64,000 bases of DNA. Source: Epiperipatus broadwayi. Its lineage: Eukaryota; Onychophora; Udeonychophora; Euonychophora; Peripatidae. Position 1 is the stretch's first letter. Every line of letters begins with the position of its first letter. Positions 38,366 through 49,304 of the stretch are shown piece after piece. Below the pieces are notes generated by a model that saw nothing but the letters and a program-made list of their open reading frames with translations, searched no databases and was not told the DNA's origin. The stretch covers positions 9,034,876 through 9,098,875 of the forward strand of contig JAQFVV010006203.1 in assembly GCA_028023455.1 (NCBI GenBank), written 5' to 3'. Position numbers and translations under genes: made by a program.

Positions 38366-38512
38366 TATTTCAATGTAAAAACACAAAAATATGCCATTTA
38401 CATGGCCTTGTTTCTATGCTAAAAGCACAGAAAAAGTCTGTTTATGTGGTCGCCAATGCCGTTGTGCATTATTTCTATGCTAAAAGAACAGAAACATGCT
38501 GTTTTGGCTGCC
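38366..38512 (+). repeat. Three-copy short tandem repeat, unit about 45-50 bp
   Basis: Each unit opens TTTC(A/T)ATG(C/T)(T)AAAA and includes ACA(A/G)AAA followed by a GCC/CGCC end. The second and third units share TTTCTATGCTAAAAG(C/A)ACAG. It lies in the open frame 38308-38640, which is therefore repeat-derived rather than a gene, immediately upstream of the Merlin transposase remnant. Confidence 0.6.
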
Positions 38513-38817
38513 AGCCTGGTTTGTGTTATGCACTTTATCACAATGCTCACAGTTCAAGGTTTGCTACAGCATCGTATGATTGTGTCTGGACTTCAGACTG
38601 CCACAACCTTTCAAATATGGTCAAAATAATTAGCTTATAACTCATCTGACCTACTATAAGCTCTAGCAATTGTAACACTATCGCTATGATTCCATACTCA
38701 ACTTGGAACCTTAAAAAAATTCAGAAAGAGTATGACTAAGCAGTATTTCGACAAGCTCACGTGAAAAGTCATGTTTTCATGAACATGTCTGTGACAAGTA
38801 AAATGGTGGATTCGAAC

Positions 38818-39655
38818 ATGGAGATTTTGAAATTGTGGCAACTGCCGTCAACAGAAGTCAGTGTGGTGGCATTTCTCGAGCAGTACAGGATACTGCTCCA
38901 TTCCAAGAAATGTTTATGTGGAGATTCGATGCAACATGAGGTTTATAAAAATATTTGGACTTTTATAGGTAAGTTGTGACACTGCTGTCGCAAATGTGCA
39001 CTTCGGCAAGGGAGCTGGTTTGATGGCTTCAGAATCCCATTCGTCAAATCATTATGTCTGCTGTACTATTGAAGCCACGATGAGCTGACACTAGATCATG
39101 CTGTCAGCGATCTGGAGATGACTCGAGGTGCCTTTGCGAGGCATATGCTTTGCGTGAGCTGTGATGCGAGAGCTTCGCCTCACACTCCTGCAGTCAAATC
39201 AGAAGTCCAAGTTTCATCATCGAGGTTGATGGACTCTTTTCAGCCATCAGAAATACCACCAAAGCAGAATGCTTCCTCAGCAGTGGATATTCGGAGGGTT
39301 CTGCTGAGACAGATGTTTTGCTGCAGTGATTCCATCTCGGTCTGTGGCCACCCTGCTGCAGGCCATATGTGAGAATGTAAAACCCGGAATGAACATCTAC
39401 TCCGCCTGCTGGAAGGGCTACAAAACCTGAGCTGGAGGCTGCCAGCTTCCAGCATATGACTGTCAAGCACCGCTACAACTTTGTAGACCCTACTACAGGC
39501 ACCCACATCGAGCGTCTTTGAGGCTGTCTCAAATGGCAGAGCAGAAAACAGCACGGAACAGCCAGACAATCCCTGTGAGAGTTCCTGTGGCGACATCTTC
39601 ACAAAGGTGAGGACGTGTTCTGGGCCATATTATGGGAGATGCGTCAGCGTTAAAT
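38818..39655 (+). pseudogene. Merlin/ISXO2-like DDE transposase, dead
   Basis: Transposase of the Merlin superfamily (related to bacterial IS1016/ISXO2), spread over frames by several indels. N-terminal part MEILKLWQLPS with SKKCLCGDSM (about 38820-38935), then a WRCR-type CRKCALRQGSWFDGF (about 38985-39030), SKFHHRG (about 39203-39224), QWIFGG (39281-39298) and RCFAAVIPSRSVATLL (39311-39358). IYSACW follows (about 39392), where family members have YSDCW, so a catalytic Asp is Ala here. Then HMTVKHRYNFVDPTTGTHIE (39453-39512), and finally GEDVFWAILWEMRQR with a stop near 39650. Frame changes between 39300 and 39450 and stops inside (for example TGA at 39305) confirm it is inactive. Much more GC-rich than its surroundings, which suggests a younger or horizontally acquired element. 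Terminal inverted repeats were not resolved. Confidence 0.85.
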
Positions 39656-39659
39656 TGTT

Positions 39660-39780
39660 GCCATTTTTTGTTATTGGTGTTTCCAATAGTTTTGTTTTGT
39701 TTACAAATTCAATTGCCAAGTTTTGACAGTTTTTTGTTGTTGGTGTTTCCAAGAGTTTTTTTTTTATTTAAAACTTCATT
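39660..39780 (+). repeat. Two-copy tandem repeat, period about 66 bp
   Basis: GTTATTGGTGTTTCCAATAG (39668 region) and GTTGTTGGTGTTTCCAAGAG (about 39736) with similar flanking TTTT tracts. A weaker third copy follows (ATTGTTGGTATTTATTGATG). Confidence 0.6.
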
Positions 39781-39889
39781 CATTGTTTTTATTGTTGGTA
39801 TTTATTGATGTTCAACATATATCTAGGTAAGTTATTTCCGTTATTTCTATAGTACTTATTTATTCATTTTTTAAAATATTTGTATTTTT

Positions 39890-40850
39890 CAATTGATTGT
39901 TTTTTTTTATTTATTGATTTTGTTTCTATATATATCAATATTATATCTATGTTGGCCCGGTAACGTTATATCTGTGTTTTTTGTTAGCAACAACGCTATC
40001 AAGTGGCTGACACGATCTAATAGAACAGTACCTAATTTTTCATTGAATGATATTAGAAGGATTAAAAAGTTATCTAGATTGAGTGATAGGATAAAATCAT
40101 TAAGATGGCAGATTTATTTTCTTAAAAAATGTAGGGAATTTAATGCTTTTCCTAGGAGTTGTATTATTAATTTTAAGAAGAATAAAAAGTTGCTTAAAAT
40201 TAGGAATTTGGTTTTGAATTTACAAATGTTATTTTGAAAAGTTTTTTGAAGAAAAATTTTATTAAATTTTACAAATTTATTTAAGAATATAAAAGAAAAA
40301 TGTATTGTTTAGACAAAAAGCAAGATTTTAATTATTTGATTTTAAATTTTTTCATGAGGCAATTTAGAAAAAATAGGTCAAATTTCTATTGTCGGAAGTA
40401 TGAAAAAAAATTAAATTAATTGTTTACAAAAATGAATAAAATTTATTGTAGTGATAGGATGTATGAGAGTAATGTTTCTATTAATAACATTCTTAATCTT
40501 TATGATATTAAATTAAATGATAGAGAATTAGATTTTCTTGGTTCCTTTACATTCAAAAAATAGTTTTTGATACAATTTTGTCTATTGAATCTAGTAATTT
40601 GAGTTATGATCAAAAAGTCGGCATTGAATTGGTTTTAAAAAGAAAAGAAATTTATTGTTAATTCTGCTGAGGTTAGACATCTTAAGGATAGGTTAATTGC
40701 CAATGATGTGATCGTTTCTTGTGAAGACAAAGCTGGTAGGTTTGTCACTGTTGTGTATTCAGCTATGAAATTGACTGCCAACAATTATCATAAAATTATT
40801 AATTACCCAAAATGTTATATATTATATAAATACACATCAATTAAGATTTA
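39890..40850 (+). pseudogene. Possible Penelope-related RT N-terminal remnant
   Basis: The first frame (to 40237) reads NAIKWLTRSNRTVPNF, then IRRIKKLSRLSDRIKSLRW and IYFLKKCREFNAFP, a basic helical region like the N-terminal part of some PLE proteins. After frameshifts, ESNVSINNILNLYDI and IVSCEDKAGRFV (about 40706-40745) follow; the latter resembles the ADKG(G/N)xxVV block that opens PLE reverse transcriptases. No YxDD or GIY-YIG part is present, so it is a 5' fragment. Assignment is by pattern only and moderately uncertain. Confidence 0.4.
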
Positions 40851-40859
40851 ACTAAATAA

Positions 40860-41270
40860 TGTTTATTAGTTCCTTTATATACACATTAATAATTAGTCCT
40901 TAATTTAAAGTTCTAAATCTTCAATGCTATCAATATTGTCACTGGAATAGTGGTGGACCTAAGTGAATACTAAAAGTTTATACTCGGTACTTAAAACACA
41001 ATCCTCATTGGCCCTTCTCAGGTGTACACAAATAATAAACGACCAGTGAGGTCTATAAACATTTTCCCTAGCTGGCTATCTTTCACCTTCAGAGGCACAG
41101 GTTCTGGGACAATTTCATCATTGCAGAAAAGTAGGGCCACTTCTCCCTCAGCTTTTCTCAAAGGTCCTTATGACAGCAATAACAATGGCACATGATGAGT
41201 GGAGAAAAACTGACGATGGCGCTCTTTCATTGCGTGCATTTATATTGTTTTCTCCTTGTTTGAATTCATT
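40860..41270. repeat. GC-richer unknown repeat-like segment
   Basis: Composition rises between about 40960 and 41240 (for example GCCCTTCTCAGGTGTACAC and CACTTCTCCCTCAGC). No reading frame, ends or relatives recognised in the window. Probably an old transposon fragment. Confidence 0.3.
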
Positions 41271-41755
41271 GATAAATTCCTACCATTCTAATGTAAAAGT
41301 AAATCCATTTAACTAATGCATTTTTACAATGATGATAAGAATCCAGCTTCTAATTATGACCATTCATATTTCACAGTAATTAGATTCAAATATTTATTCC
41401 CTTTGCTTTCTCTAAATAGTTTAATGGTTCGATTTTAACAATACACAGTTTTCTTGGTATTTTAAATCCACGAGTTATATCCGGGCTTGAAAATAATCAT
41501 TTGCATTATCTTTTGGCAATCTTTTATAGAATGCTTTTAACTTATCTGTTTAAATCTAATTTATCTGCAAACCAATCTTTCTCACTGAATTAGACTTACA
41601 CTCAAATTTGATTAACTAACACATTTAGTGTGTGGAATAAGACCTAATACCCAGAAAAATGCTACAATAAAAATAACATATATTTCATACTTATTAATGA
41701 TACATTTAATTAATTTAATTTTTACTATATTATACTATACTTATATTAAATAGCC

Positions 41756-41830
41756 TTGATTGCTCTAGTGCAATGATAGAGTAATAGGTTTTGAAATTCA
41801 AGGTCCATAGATCATGGTTGCAACTGTTTC
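41756..41830 (+). mobile_element. Possible tRNA-derived SINE fragment
   Basis: TTGATTGCTCTAGTGCAATGATAGAG followed by ATCATGGTTGCAACTG could be degraded A and B boxes. No target duplication identified; weak. Confidence 0.25.
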
Positions 41831-42482
41831 TTTTAGTGCTCAAATTTCTTATGAGCATACAGCAATAAAGGTGAATTTAATTATATAAAATTTTTTTTTT
41901 TAATTCAATATGTATTAGAATGCTGCTATCTGATTACATTATCCCATTTATTTTCATAAAGTCCAGTTTCACAAAAGTTATAGCTTATGTAAAATTTTAT
42001 TTTTACATTTCAATGAATATGCTCCCTAAGCAGCAAGCTTTTGCAAATATAATGATCAAATTTCATGTAGCTGCAAAATCATCAGTAGTTGTACGAGTCT
42101 GATTTCTTATCCTAATTTTATTTTGTTTATTTAAAAAAAAAAGTCAAGTTAAAAATGGCATCTAAGAAATCACAGAATATAAATCATGAACATAATTATA
42201 ATTATAAGAACAAGTTCTCTACATATGCTGTTAATGAAAATGGTCAATAAAGGAATCTATGAACAAATTAGATACCTATAAATTTGCAAGGCTGAGTAAT
42301 GAAAAAGTTTCTTCTTTCTGATGCAGGAAAACTAGTGTGTTAATAAAATGGCGTTTAAGAAATCAGCAGGATGGAGCTTTTCCAGGCTAATTACCAGTAG
42401 GTAGAGCCTTTCCATCTTTAATTTACTTTTTAATTAAGAAAAGTTAATAGCCATTTACTGACCGATACTAAATGATAAGAGG

Positions 42483-42620
42483 TGTTGGTTATGAACTAGC
42501 TATCCAGAAAAAAATCCTAAACTTAATTAGATCCTAGGTTTGAATCCCCAGCGTTGACATGGCAAAAAATGTTGTATCACGAGAGCCTTCAGGTATTACT
42601 ACAATGATTAATAACAATAA
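42483..42620 (+). mobile_element. Possible tRNA-derived SINE fragment
   Basis: Contains a good B-box string GGTTTGAATCCCC at 42538 with a tail moving into AATAACAATAAAAA. The A box is unclear and no target duplication was seen. Confidence 0.35.
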
Positions 42621-43019
42621 AAATTTCATTTATTTGCAAATTACCAGGAAAAAGGCTTTAAAAAATCATTAGCATGCAAAAACAATGTTTAATAGGCCAC
42701 CTACAAAAATAAAAAAGCGAAAATTTTACACGACTTCGCATTAGTTATTTTAAACCCCTTGATTTACTAATATATATATATGGGAAAAGATATTTACTTA
42801 TGTACTAAAATAATTCTTAATAAACTAATTTAGCAGTTGTAATATTTACAGTACAAATAAGCTAAGCATAGACAACAAGAATGAAAGGACAGCAGAAACA
42901 ACGAATCAAGACAGGAAATAGATGGTAGACAGGACATTTAAATGCTAGAAATCAGAATTTTTAAATAAACAGGTAGGATTAAAAAATAATAGGCCTGTGG
43001 ATTATACGTCTAACAATTA

Positions 43020-44190
43020 AAGATACAAGCTTGCTTAAGGATCAATTGCTGTAACGGCATGTCGAAGAAAGAAACGGATGACCACTGGCACTCTGCCGAA
43101 GAAAAGAAGTATTTCACAAAACTCTTCTATCTCTAAAAGTAAAAATAGCAAGTCTTTTTTAACAGGTCGCCACGATTTACATTACGATAGTGAATGCCTT
43201 CGAGCCGATAACAGAAGTTGTAAGTTTTCAACAAAAAATTACTTTATGTACTGATTATGAAAGTCGATTATTATTAGAATATTATATTATTTAAAAATTG
43301 ACCTATTTACTTAGTTGCTACAGGAATAATGAACAAACTGTTTTAATAGTTAATCATAGTTATCTTATTCAATAATTATAATTATCAGTACGGCCTCCTC
43401 TAAATAGTGCTTATCTAAAAGAGACAGTGCACGGCGGAAAAGATCCTAACAATTTACATAATTCTTATTATAAATTGGATAAATCAGATAAGAATGAATA
43501 AAAGTATATATTTCTATAAATAACACTTAATATTTCAAAGGTAATAATGAATGCACTGACTACGCAAATACGATAGTTAGCAGTTACATAGTAGTAAAAA
43601 TATACTTTCTTAAAAATAATTTTGATTCCAAAATTAAGTAATGCTTGGATAGTATTTAAAACTAACCTCAAAGTAAGACGCTGCAGAACGGAATGACGTA
43701 TTTCCGATTCACCTTCAGACCTTTAGTAATAAAACAATTAAAAGTGAGAAAGTGAGGTTAAAATGCTACACTCCAAGTTCAAGTATGGATGTGTATGTAT
43801 AAGTAAAACTTAGTCGTTAGGGTAAAAAAAAAAAGAAAAAGCTATAGCCAATAGATAATTTATATTGTTAAAATGTAAACATCTGCTTCAAATTACTATA
43901 AGATATTAAAATAATATGTAATAAAAACTTTAAAAGTCATATTTACAAACGTTAACAAACATTACATACAATTTCAAAATCAACAGCAGCTTTAAGAGAC
44001 ATCTACCGGAAATTGCTAAAAACTTTTTTTACATATATATTTTAATTCGTTTAGTATAATATTTTGAAGTTGACTTCAAATATTTATTCAATTACTGCCC
44101 TGCGTAGTTTAGAGAAATTGTAGATTTTTTTTTTAAAAGGCCGGAATTACAATTGCCTGGATAGATTTTCGGTTGAGAGAGAGGGGAAAA
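43020..44190. promoter_or_regulatory. Local CpG-enriched patch, candidate promoter region
   Basis: CpG is rare across most of the window but clusters here: about ten in 43041-43240, with further groups at 43390-43440, 43560-43580, 43680-43715 and 44140-44175. In animals with gene-body or mosaic methylation such patches often mark unmethylated promoters. It overlaps a candidate first exon on the plus strand. On the minus strand, 43735-43676 ending TTTGAG before GTTAGT could be an HSDL2 or other 5' UTR exon (inference only). No transposon signature was recognised in the patch. Confidence 0.4.
43078..43219 (+). CDS. Candidate first coding exon, unknown protein
   Basis: An ATG at 43078 opens a frame reading MTTGTLPKKRSISQ, then a Ser/Lys/Asn-rich stretch, then FLTGRHDLHYDSECLRADNR. 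It runs for 47 codons to a strong donor GTAAGT at 43220-43225 (exon end AGAAGTT, phase 1). Codon usage is mixed and GC-richer than neighbours, amino-acid composition is not AT-driven, and it sits in the CpG-enriched patch. An alternative ATG at 43059 in another frame gives MSKKETDDHWHSAEEKKYF and stops at 43136. I do not recognise either peptide. The basic, Ser-rich start could be a disordered N-terminus. Following exons were not found by eye, so the gene is unproven. Confidence 0.4.
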
Positions 44191-46871
44191 AGTCACTAAT
44201 GAATGTTATGTTATATTCACCCTTTCATTTTGATGCTTGGATATGTCTTGATATCTCCAGCAATTAACTAATATGACTATTTATATATTTTAAATAATAT
44301 TTCATTGGATACTGAACTTAGACTACTGTTAGAAACCACAGATATCTGATAATGAAATGATTTTAGCTATGAGGACAATACCGATAAATGTTGGCGCCTA
44401 TGCAAGTCTTAAAAACTGCACATTTTAAAATTATTGAAAAGGCCTATTTAAAATGTTTTATTGAACAAAGCAATAAATATAACAGAAAATATATATATTA
44501 AATAAAAATATATATAAAGATAATGCCTCATTTCAAAACCTACTTTTACTTGGTGTGTCTGAGACAGTTGCCCCACTTGATCCTCCCCTATAGGATTTGC
44601 CCTATATGAAATGATTCACAGTGACAGATCAATAATATATTGTGAGGAATTATAGAAAAAAATACTGACTTTTTTTTTGTCTTCTTTGTAGCCTTTCTCT
44701 CAACATTGTCTTTCCCCCTACTTTCTCCAATCAGCCTCTTATACTACTTATTGCTTTTTTGTACTAATTATGATAATGAAATTATGAATTTATGCAACTA
44801 TATTTTCACTTTTAAATTATATGCAAGGGGTTTCTGATTTAAGTACTTCTGGTTTTTTTTTGTGTGTGTCACATTTACGATTACATAACTACGAAGAAGT
44901 TTGTATGTCAAAACTGAGATGATAGCTAAACGCTTAGATGCTGAAAATTCTGAATTTGGGACAGACATTTTTAAAAATTATTGTATGCTAGCTATCTGTT
45001 AAGAAATCCATCTACTTTTGATTTATAGAAAGTATTGTGACTCACAAAATTTGGCTACGGCACTGTGATTGCTCATTAAAGTAATAAAATTAATTGCAAT
45101 ATCAATAAAGCAATGGTTGTAAGACAGAAGGTCTTTGTAATAACAAGGCTAATTATTTCAATTTTTTTCTAAATGCAAATATATGAAATATGTAAACATG
45201 ATTTGATAAGAATTCTTCAAATATTGAATATAGGTCATATAGCTATTCTCAATTTATCTTTCCCACTGTGAATGTTTCATTGAACAGGAAAATGGCTGTA
45301 TTTGTTTTGGAAGAATAAATTATTAAATGAAGAGTGACGGATTTTCTGCAACGACTAACTTGGCGTTATCTATTCTTGGGATTCAGAGATGTATTAATAA
45401 AAAGATAATGTTATTAAAAAATAATTTGTCATTATGTTTCATCATTATAATAAGAGAAAGTTTTTATTTAATAACAAATAGTATCATTGCATCAATACAT
45501 TAATGTATATATTGATAAAAACTGTAAATTACAGACAAAAATTATTGGCAATGGTAGTCTCTGAAGATCTGCTATTACTGAATTTTTGCACAACACATAG
45601 AATAAATTATCACAAAGACCTTGTTTTAGGTAAAAAAAATTTTAAATGAATTTAAATACACACACATTGAAAATGATGGCATATTATGAATTATGTTATA
45701 TCTAGGAGTCAAGAGTAATATTACAAGAATACCTATAATTGTATATTATTGATAGTATTATAGATTAGTTCACATCATAATTAAAACAATTGTATTAAAA
45801 ATAAATCCTATCCCAAATATAGTGATAGAAAATTTGATGTTCATTTATTTAGAAGCAACTTATACCTGTGCGGAACTTTAATAGCTGTTTAGCACTAAAA
45901 TTATCAATTTAGATTTTCAAGCTTGTCATATCACTGAGGCATAGACTTCTCATAAGAAATGTTTTATTCTTTATTCATTAAAAAAAAAAAAGTCCTGATT
46001 GCTTCTAAACAAAGATGTTTTAACCTCTGTTTTGAGTAAAAGAAAACATAGTATTCTTTTTTTGGAAGAATAATGAACTAAATGTGAACTTCATAAGTAA
46101 AACAAAAAAAAGTTTGTTTTAAAAACAAATGTTTAATACCTGACAAAGTGCATGAATAGTGGATTAAAATTGCAAATAATGTAAGCAAATTGTTGATTAA
46201 TCATTAAAGACCTTTTTATGGAAGTAATACAATTTTCTTTCTCCTCCTTTCCTTATGTATTGATTACTATATTTACATATGATACCATTTCCAACCTTCT
46301 TCTACACTTAATAATACTATTTTTTACAGCAAAACTTTACTCTTACAGTTTCAGCTCTCCTGCAGTCATCATCAGAGCTACAATATCTAAATATATAATC
46401 ATACAATTAATACATTTTATACTTATATTTATATACATAATCAAAAACAAACATCTTAACCTGACCATTATAAATTCTTTAGCTTTTTAAAGGATATACA
46501 AATTGAATCTACAAATAATTGAATGCATGTTATTGCTGTATTAAGCATATTAATAAATGAAGAGTAGTAATCTTCCTTAAAAAAAGAATCATAGGTGAAT
46601 TTTTTGAGCATGATTTTCATGAGAGAGAAGATCCCATTTATTCTATAAAAGTATTTCCAAAAATATTATGAAGAAGTGCAACACTTTCATTGAGAATATG
46701 GTTGAAGATACTGTGATATAGATAACAATAAGTAAAACAAGGCAATTTATATTGACAGGTAGGTCTTGAAGGATCTTCTGTTTTATGTATAGAGCCAAAA
46801 AAGTATTTAGATATCACAAATAATTCTTGTCCATTTCTTCTTTCTCCCTCTATATTTTGCTTCTTTTTATA
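44191..46871. other. AT-rich stretch, no gene seen
   Basis: Poly(A)/poly(T) runs and AT-driven open frames only (for example 46218-46490). No repeats with readable ends. Confidence 0.4.
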
Positions 46872-47009
46872 TTGCACTATAAATTCATCAATACTCCTTC
46901 AACACGTTAAGTTCTGATGAAGACTGCTAGTACAGTCGAAACTGTAAAATATATAAATAAAGTTATTTGCTTAAAGTGTTGAAGGAGTATTGATGAATTT
47001 ATAGTGCAA
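46872..47009 (+). ncRNA. Hammerhead-like hairpin between 34-bp perfect inverted arms
   Basis: Arms 46872-46905 and 46976-47009 are perfect inverted complements (34 bp). Inside, TTAAG/CTTAA (46907-46911 and 46970-46974) extends the stem. The centre reads CTGATGA (46914-46920), A, GACTG-CTAGTA-CAGTC (5-bp stem, 46922-46937), GAAAC (46938-46942), followed by ATATATAAATAAAGTT. CUGANGA-stem-GAAA is the catalytic core order of hammerhead ribozymes, which are known in Penelope-like pseudo-LTRs. One extra A after the CUGANGA makes it non-canonical, and I could not draw a convincing stem III, so activity is uncertain. Confidence 0.6.
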
Positions 47010-47254
47010 AGTATTTAGATACAGAATATGAATATTAAAAAGAGTCTTTTTTTGAAATTTTATGTAGAGGAGTCAAAAATTCTAGCTATGTTACTGTGAA
47101 AATAGAATGCAATGAAGAACTACCATTAAGCAGAATGTTGAAAACTTTCAGAAATAAAATTTTGCTTCACAGAAGTTTAAGATAGCATTTCAAAATGAAT
47201 ATTAAACATATTGAAGAATTAACATGTAATATATGTGGACATTTTTTTATGGGG

Positions 47255-47613
47255 CTAAAATAACCATTTATAGATTTCTGGTAATTTTGCTACCACATCT
47301 TTTACCTCTTCCTCTATTTTACTTATTCTTTGGTTAACCATCTCCGCTGCACTACCTATTTTTTCATCCATATCTCACGTCACTCCACTAAAAACATTCT
47401 CTATCCTGTCTCCCTCAACTACGTTTTGTTCCATTTCTCCTGACTTTCTCTTTAAACTATCTATAATTAGAAACCATTTTATCACATTTACACACTGTCT
47501 ACATAACCATAAACCTGTTACATCCTTCCTAGTCTTTTTTAAATATTTCAAGTGATAAACCTCATTACATACAGTACACTCTATCATAGCATGCCTAATT
47601 TCTGACGATTATA
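47255..47613 (-). pseudogene. PHD-finger LINE ORF1 fragment
   Basis: The minus strand reads SSEIRHAMIECTVCNEVYHL, then KKTRKDVTGLWLCRQCVN, a PHD-type zinc finger second half (CxxC...H...CxxC). A short basic linker follows and, past one stop (near 47375), EKIGSAAEMVNQRISKIEEE and VKDVVAKLPEIYKW, an amphipathic helical segment. A PHD finger followed by a coiled-coil-like region is typical of ORF1 proteins of CR1-like and related LINEs in invertebrates. Truncated at both ends; no RT nearby. A host PHD gene exon is the less likely alternative because of the in-frame stop and lack of splice sites. Confidence 0.6.
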
Positions 47614-48228
47614 TATGCATTGCTAATAATTCAAGATATAGTTACACCACCTATGACTTGACCCAAACCACGATCATATTTAATTAAAAATTTACAATAG
47701 AAGAATTGTGGCATAAACAATGGAATTCTTATGATATTCTAAACAAATTTCTTTTTCTTGATACAACAATAAAGCCAGCTGGATTTAATCTTCCTAAACA
47801 CAAATGACATCTCATCAGAGATTAAGAACAACTCATGATCTACATAAATATGGGATAACTATGAAACACATAGTGATAACTATATCTATGGTTATAGTTG
47901 CAGAATTGAAGGATTCAATAAAGCCACATTTATTCATTAATGTACTTATGAACAATGTTTCTTTCTCAAATTTCTCTAATGTAAATTTCATGTGGCAATT
48001 TAAAAAAAATTGTTTATTTTGTTAAGAAATAACATTTTTGCAATGGTTTTTTTTTTTTCTCAGTGATGAAAGTTTATTCATCAAAAAAATGTACAAATAT
48101 AGTTAAATAAGGTTTACAAAGAATGGTAAAAATGAAATTCAGGAGCAACATGGTGAAAGGGAAAGGATACATATGAAAAGGGATAGGGAAAGGGTGTGTA
48201 TTAACTATTGAAGACAAATAAATGTTAC
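47614..48228. other. AT-rich stretch, no gene seen
   Basis: The open frame 47804-48025 is AT-driven. Nothing else recognised. Confidence 0.35.
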
Positions 48229-49304
48229 AATTACAAATTATTTTAAAGTCTAAAGTTTAAATATGAGTAGCATTTTAGGAGCACAATATTGAGAAGTCCA
48301 ATTTGCAATGGATAAGTTGATAATAGGAAAAAACTTGGAGATAACAACATTGGAAATAATAAATTTAAATAGGGTGAATCACTTGCAATTAGAATCATTA
48401 GGCCAAACTGTGGTTTATTTTGCAATAATATTTGGATAAAATCGTTTATAATAAGAACGCTAAAACTACTATGAGTAGCGGGTTTTTTTTCTTTTTTGTG
48501 AATGAGAAAATCAACATTGGCAACAGTTCCCACAACACCCTCATCCCAATCCTCCCCCTCAAAAGAATCAGGATTTAGGCCCCTGGGGCCCCTCTCAACA
48601 ACCAGACTCTCTCATTCAATCAGCAAAGTTGATTTTAATCAAAATTTTAATTAAAAGGTACAATTAGGAATTATTTGTAAAGTCTAGGATTAAATGTGAA
48701 TGTGTTTTAGGAGTGCAATATTGGGAAATCCAATTTGAGGTAGATAAGTTGAGAAATAGGAAAACACTTGGAGATAGTGTAAAATACAGACTAAATCAAT
48801 CTAACTGTTCAGTTCTTCCAAATGGTCTTGAATATCTTCATAAGAGAGCAATCCTGAATACTTTGGAAGAATTATGGAAAAACTATGGAGAACAAGGCAA
48901 AAAAAAAATCCAAGCTTCAAAATGTCTGCTGAAAACCATTTCAATCCATCATGAAAATCACATGAACAGTAGAAGGCCAGCCTTGTCAATAACAACATTG
49001 GAGGTAATAAAATTAAATAAGGTAAATCACTTGCAATTAGAATACTGCAACTTATTTTGCAATAATACATGGATAAAAGCATTCATTATGATAACGTTAA
49101 AGAATTATCATAAATAACGTTATTTTTTTCTATCTTGTGAATGAGAAAAAAACCAAAGTTAGTAACAATCACCACAGCATCCTCACCCCAGCCCCCTCCC
49201 TCAAAAGAACTAGAATTTAGACCCCTGGGAGTCCTCCCAACAACTGGACCCTCTCATTCATTCAACAAAATTAAGTAAAATGAAAATTTTCATTAAAAGG
49301 TAAA
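48229..49304. repeat. Tandem duplication of a 640-bp unit, first copy internally deleted
   Basis: Unit A 48229-48660 (432 bp) and unit B 48661-49304 (644 bp) share both ends: starts TTTGTAAAGTCTAGG or equivalent, then AGGAG(C/T)(A/G)CAATATTG, and ends CCCCTGG...CTCTCATTCA and ATTAAAAGGTA. Unit B has about 215 bp (48776-48990) absent from A; the break in A falls at GGAGATAACAACATTGG, where A joins the two sides with a short shared ATA(A). The open frames 48243-48533, 48713-49117 and 48801-49082 fall in these units and look non-coding. It could be tandem LTRs of an unknown element or a simple segmental duplication. Confidence 0.8.

Noticed and set aside
38308-38640. 110-codon open frame upstream of the Merlin transposase
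   Set aside because: Contains a three-copy tandem DNA repeat and no conserved motif.
39194-39602. Minus-strand open frames of 90 and 120 codons
   Set aside because: Shadows of the plus-strand Merlin/ISXO2-like transposase, whose conserved blocks read on the other strand.
48713-49117. 134-codon open frame
   Set aside because: Lies wholly within a duplicated repeat unit, overlaps an open frame on the other strand, and resembles no family.
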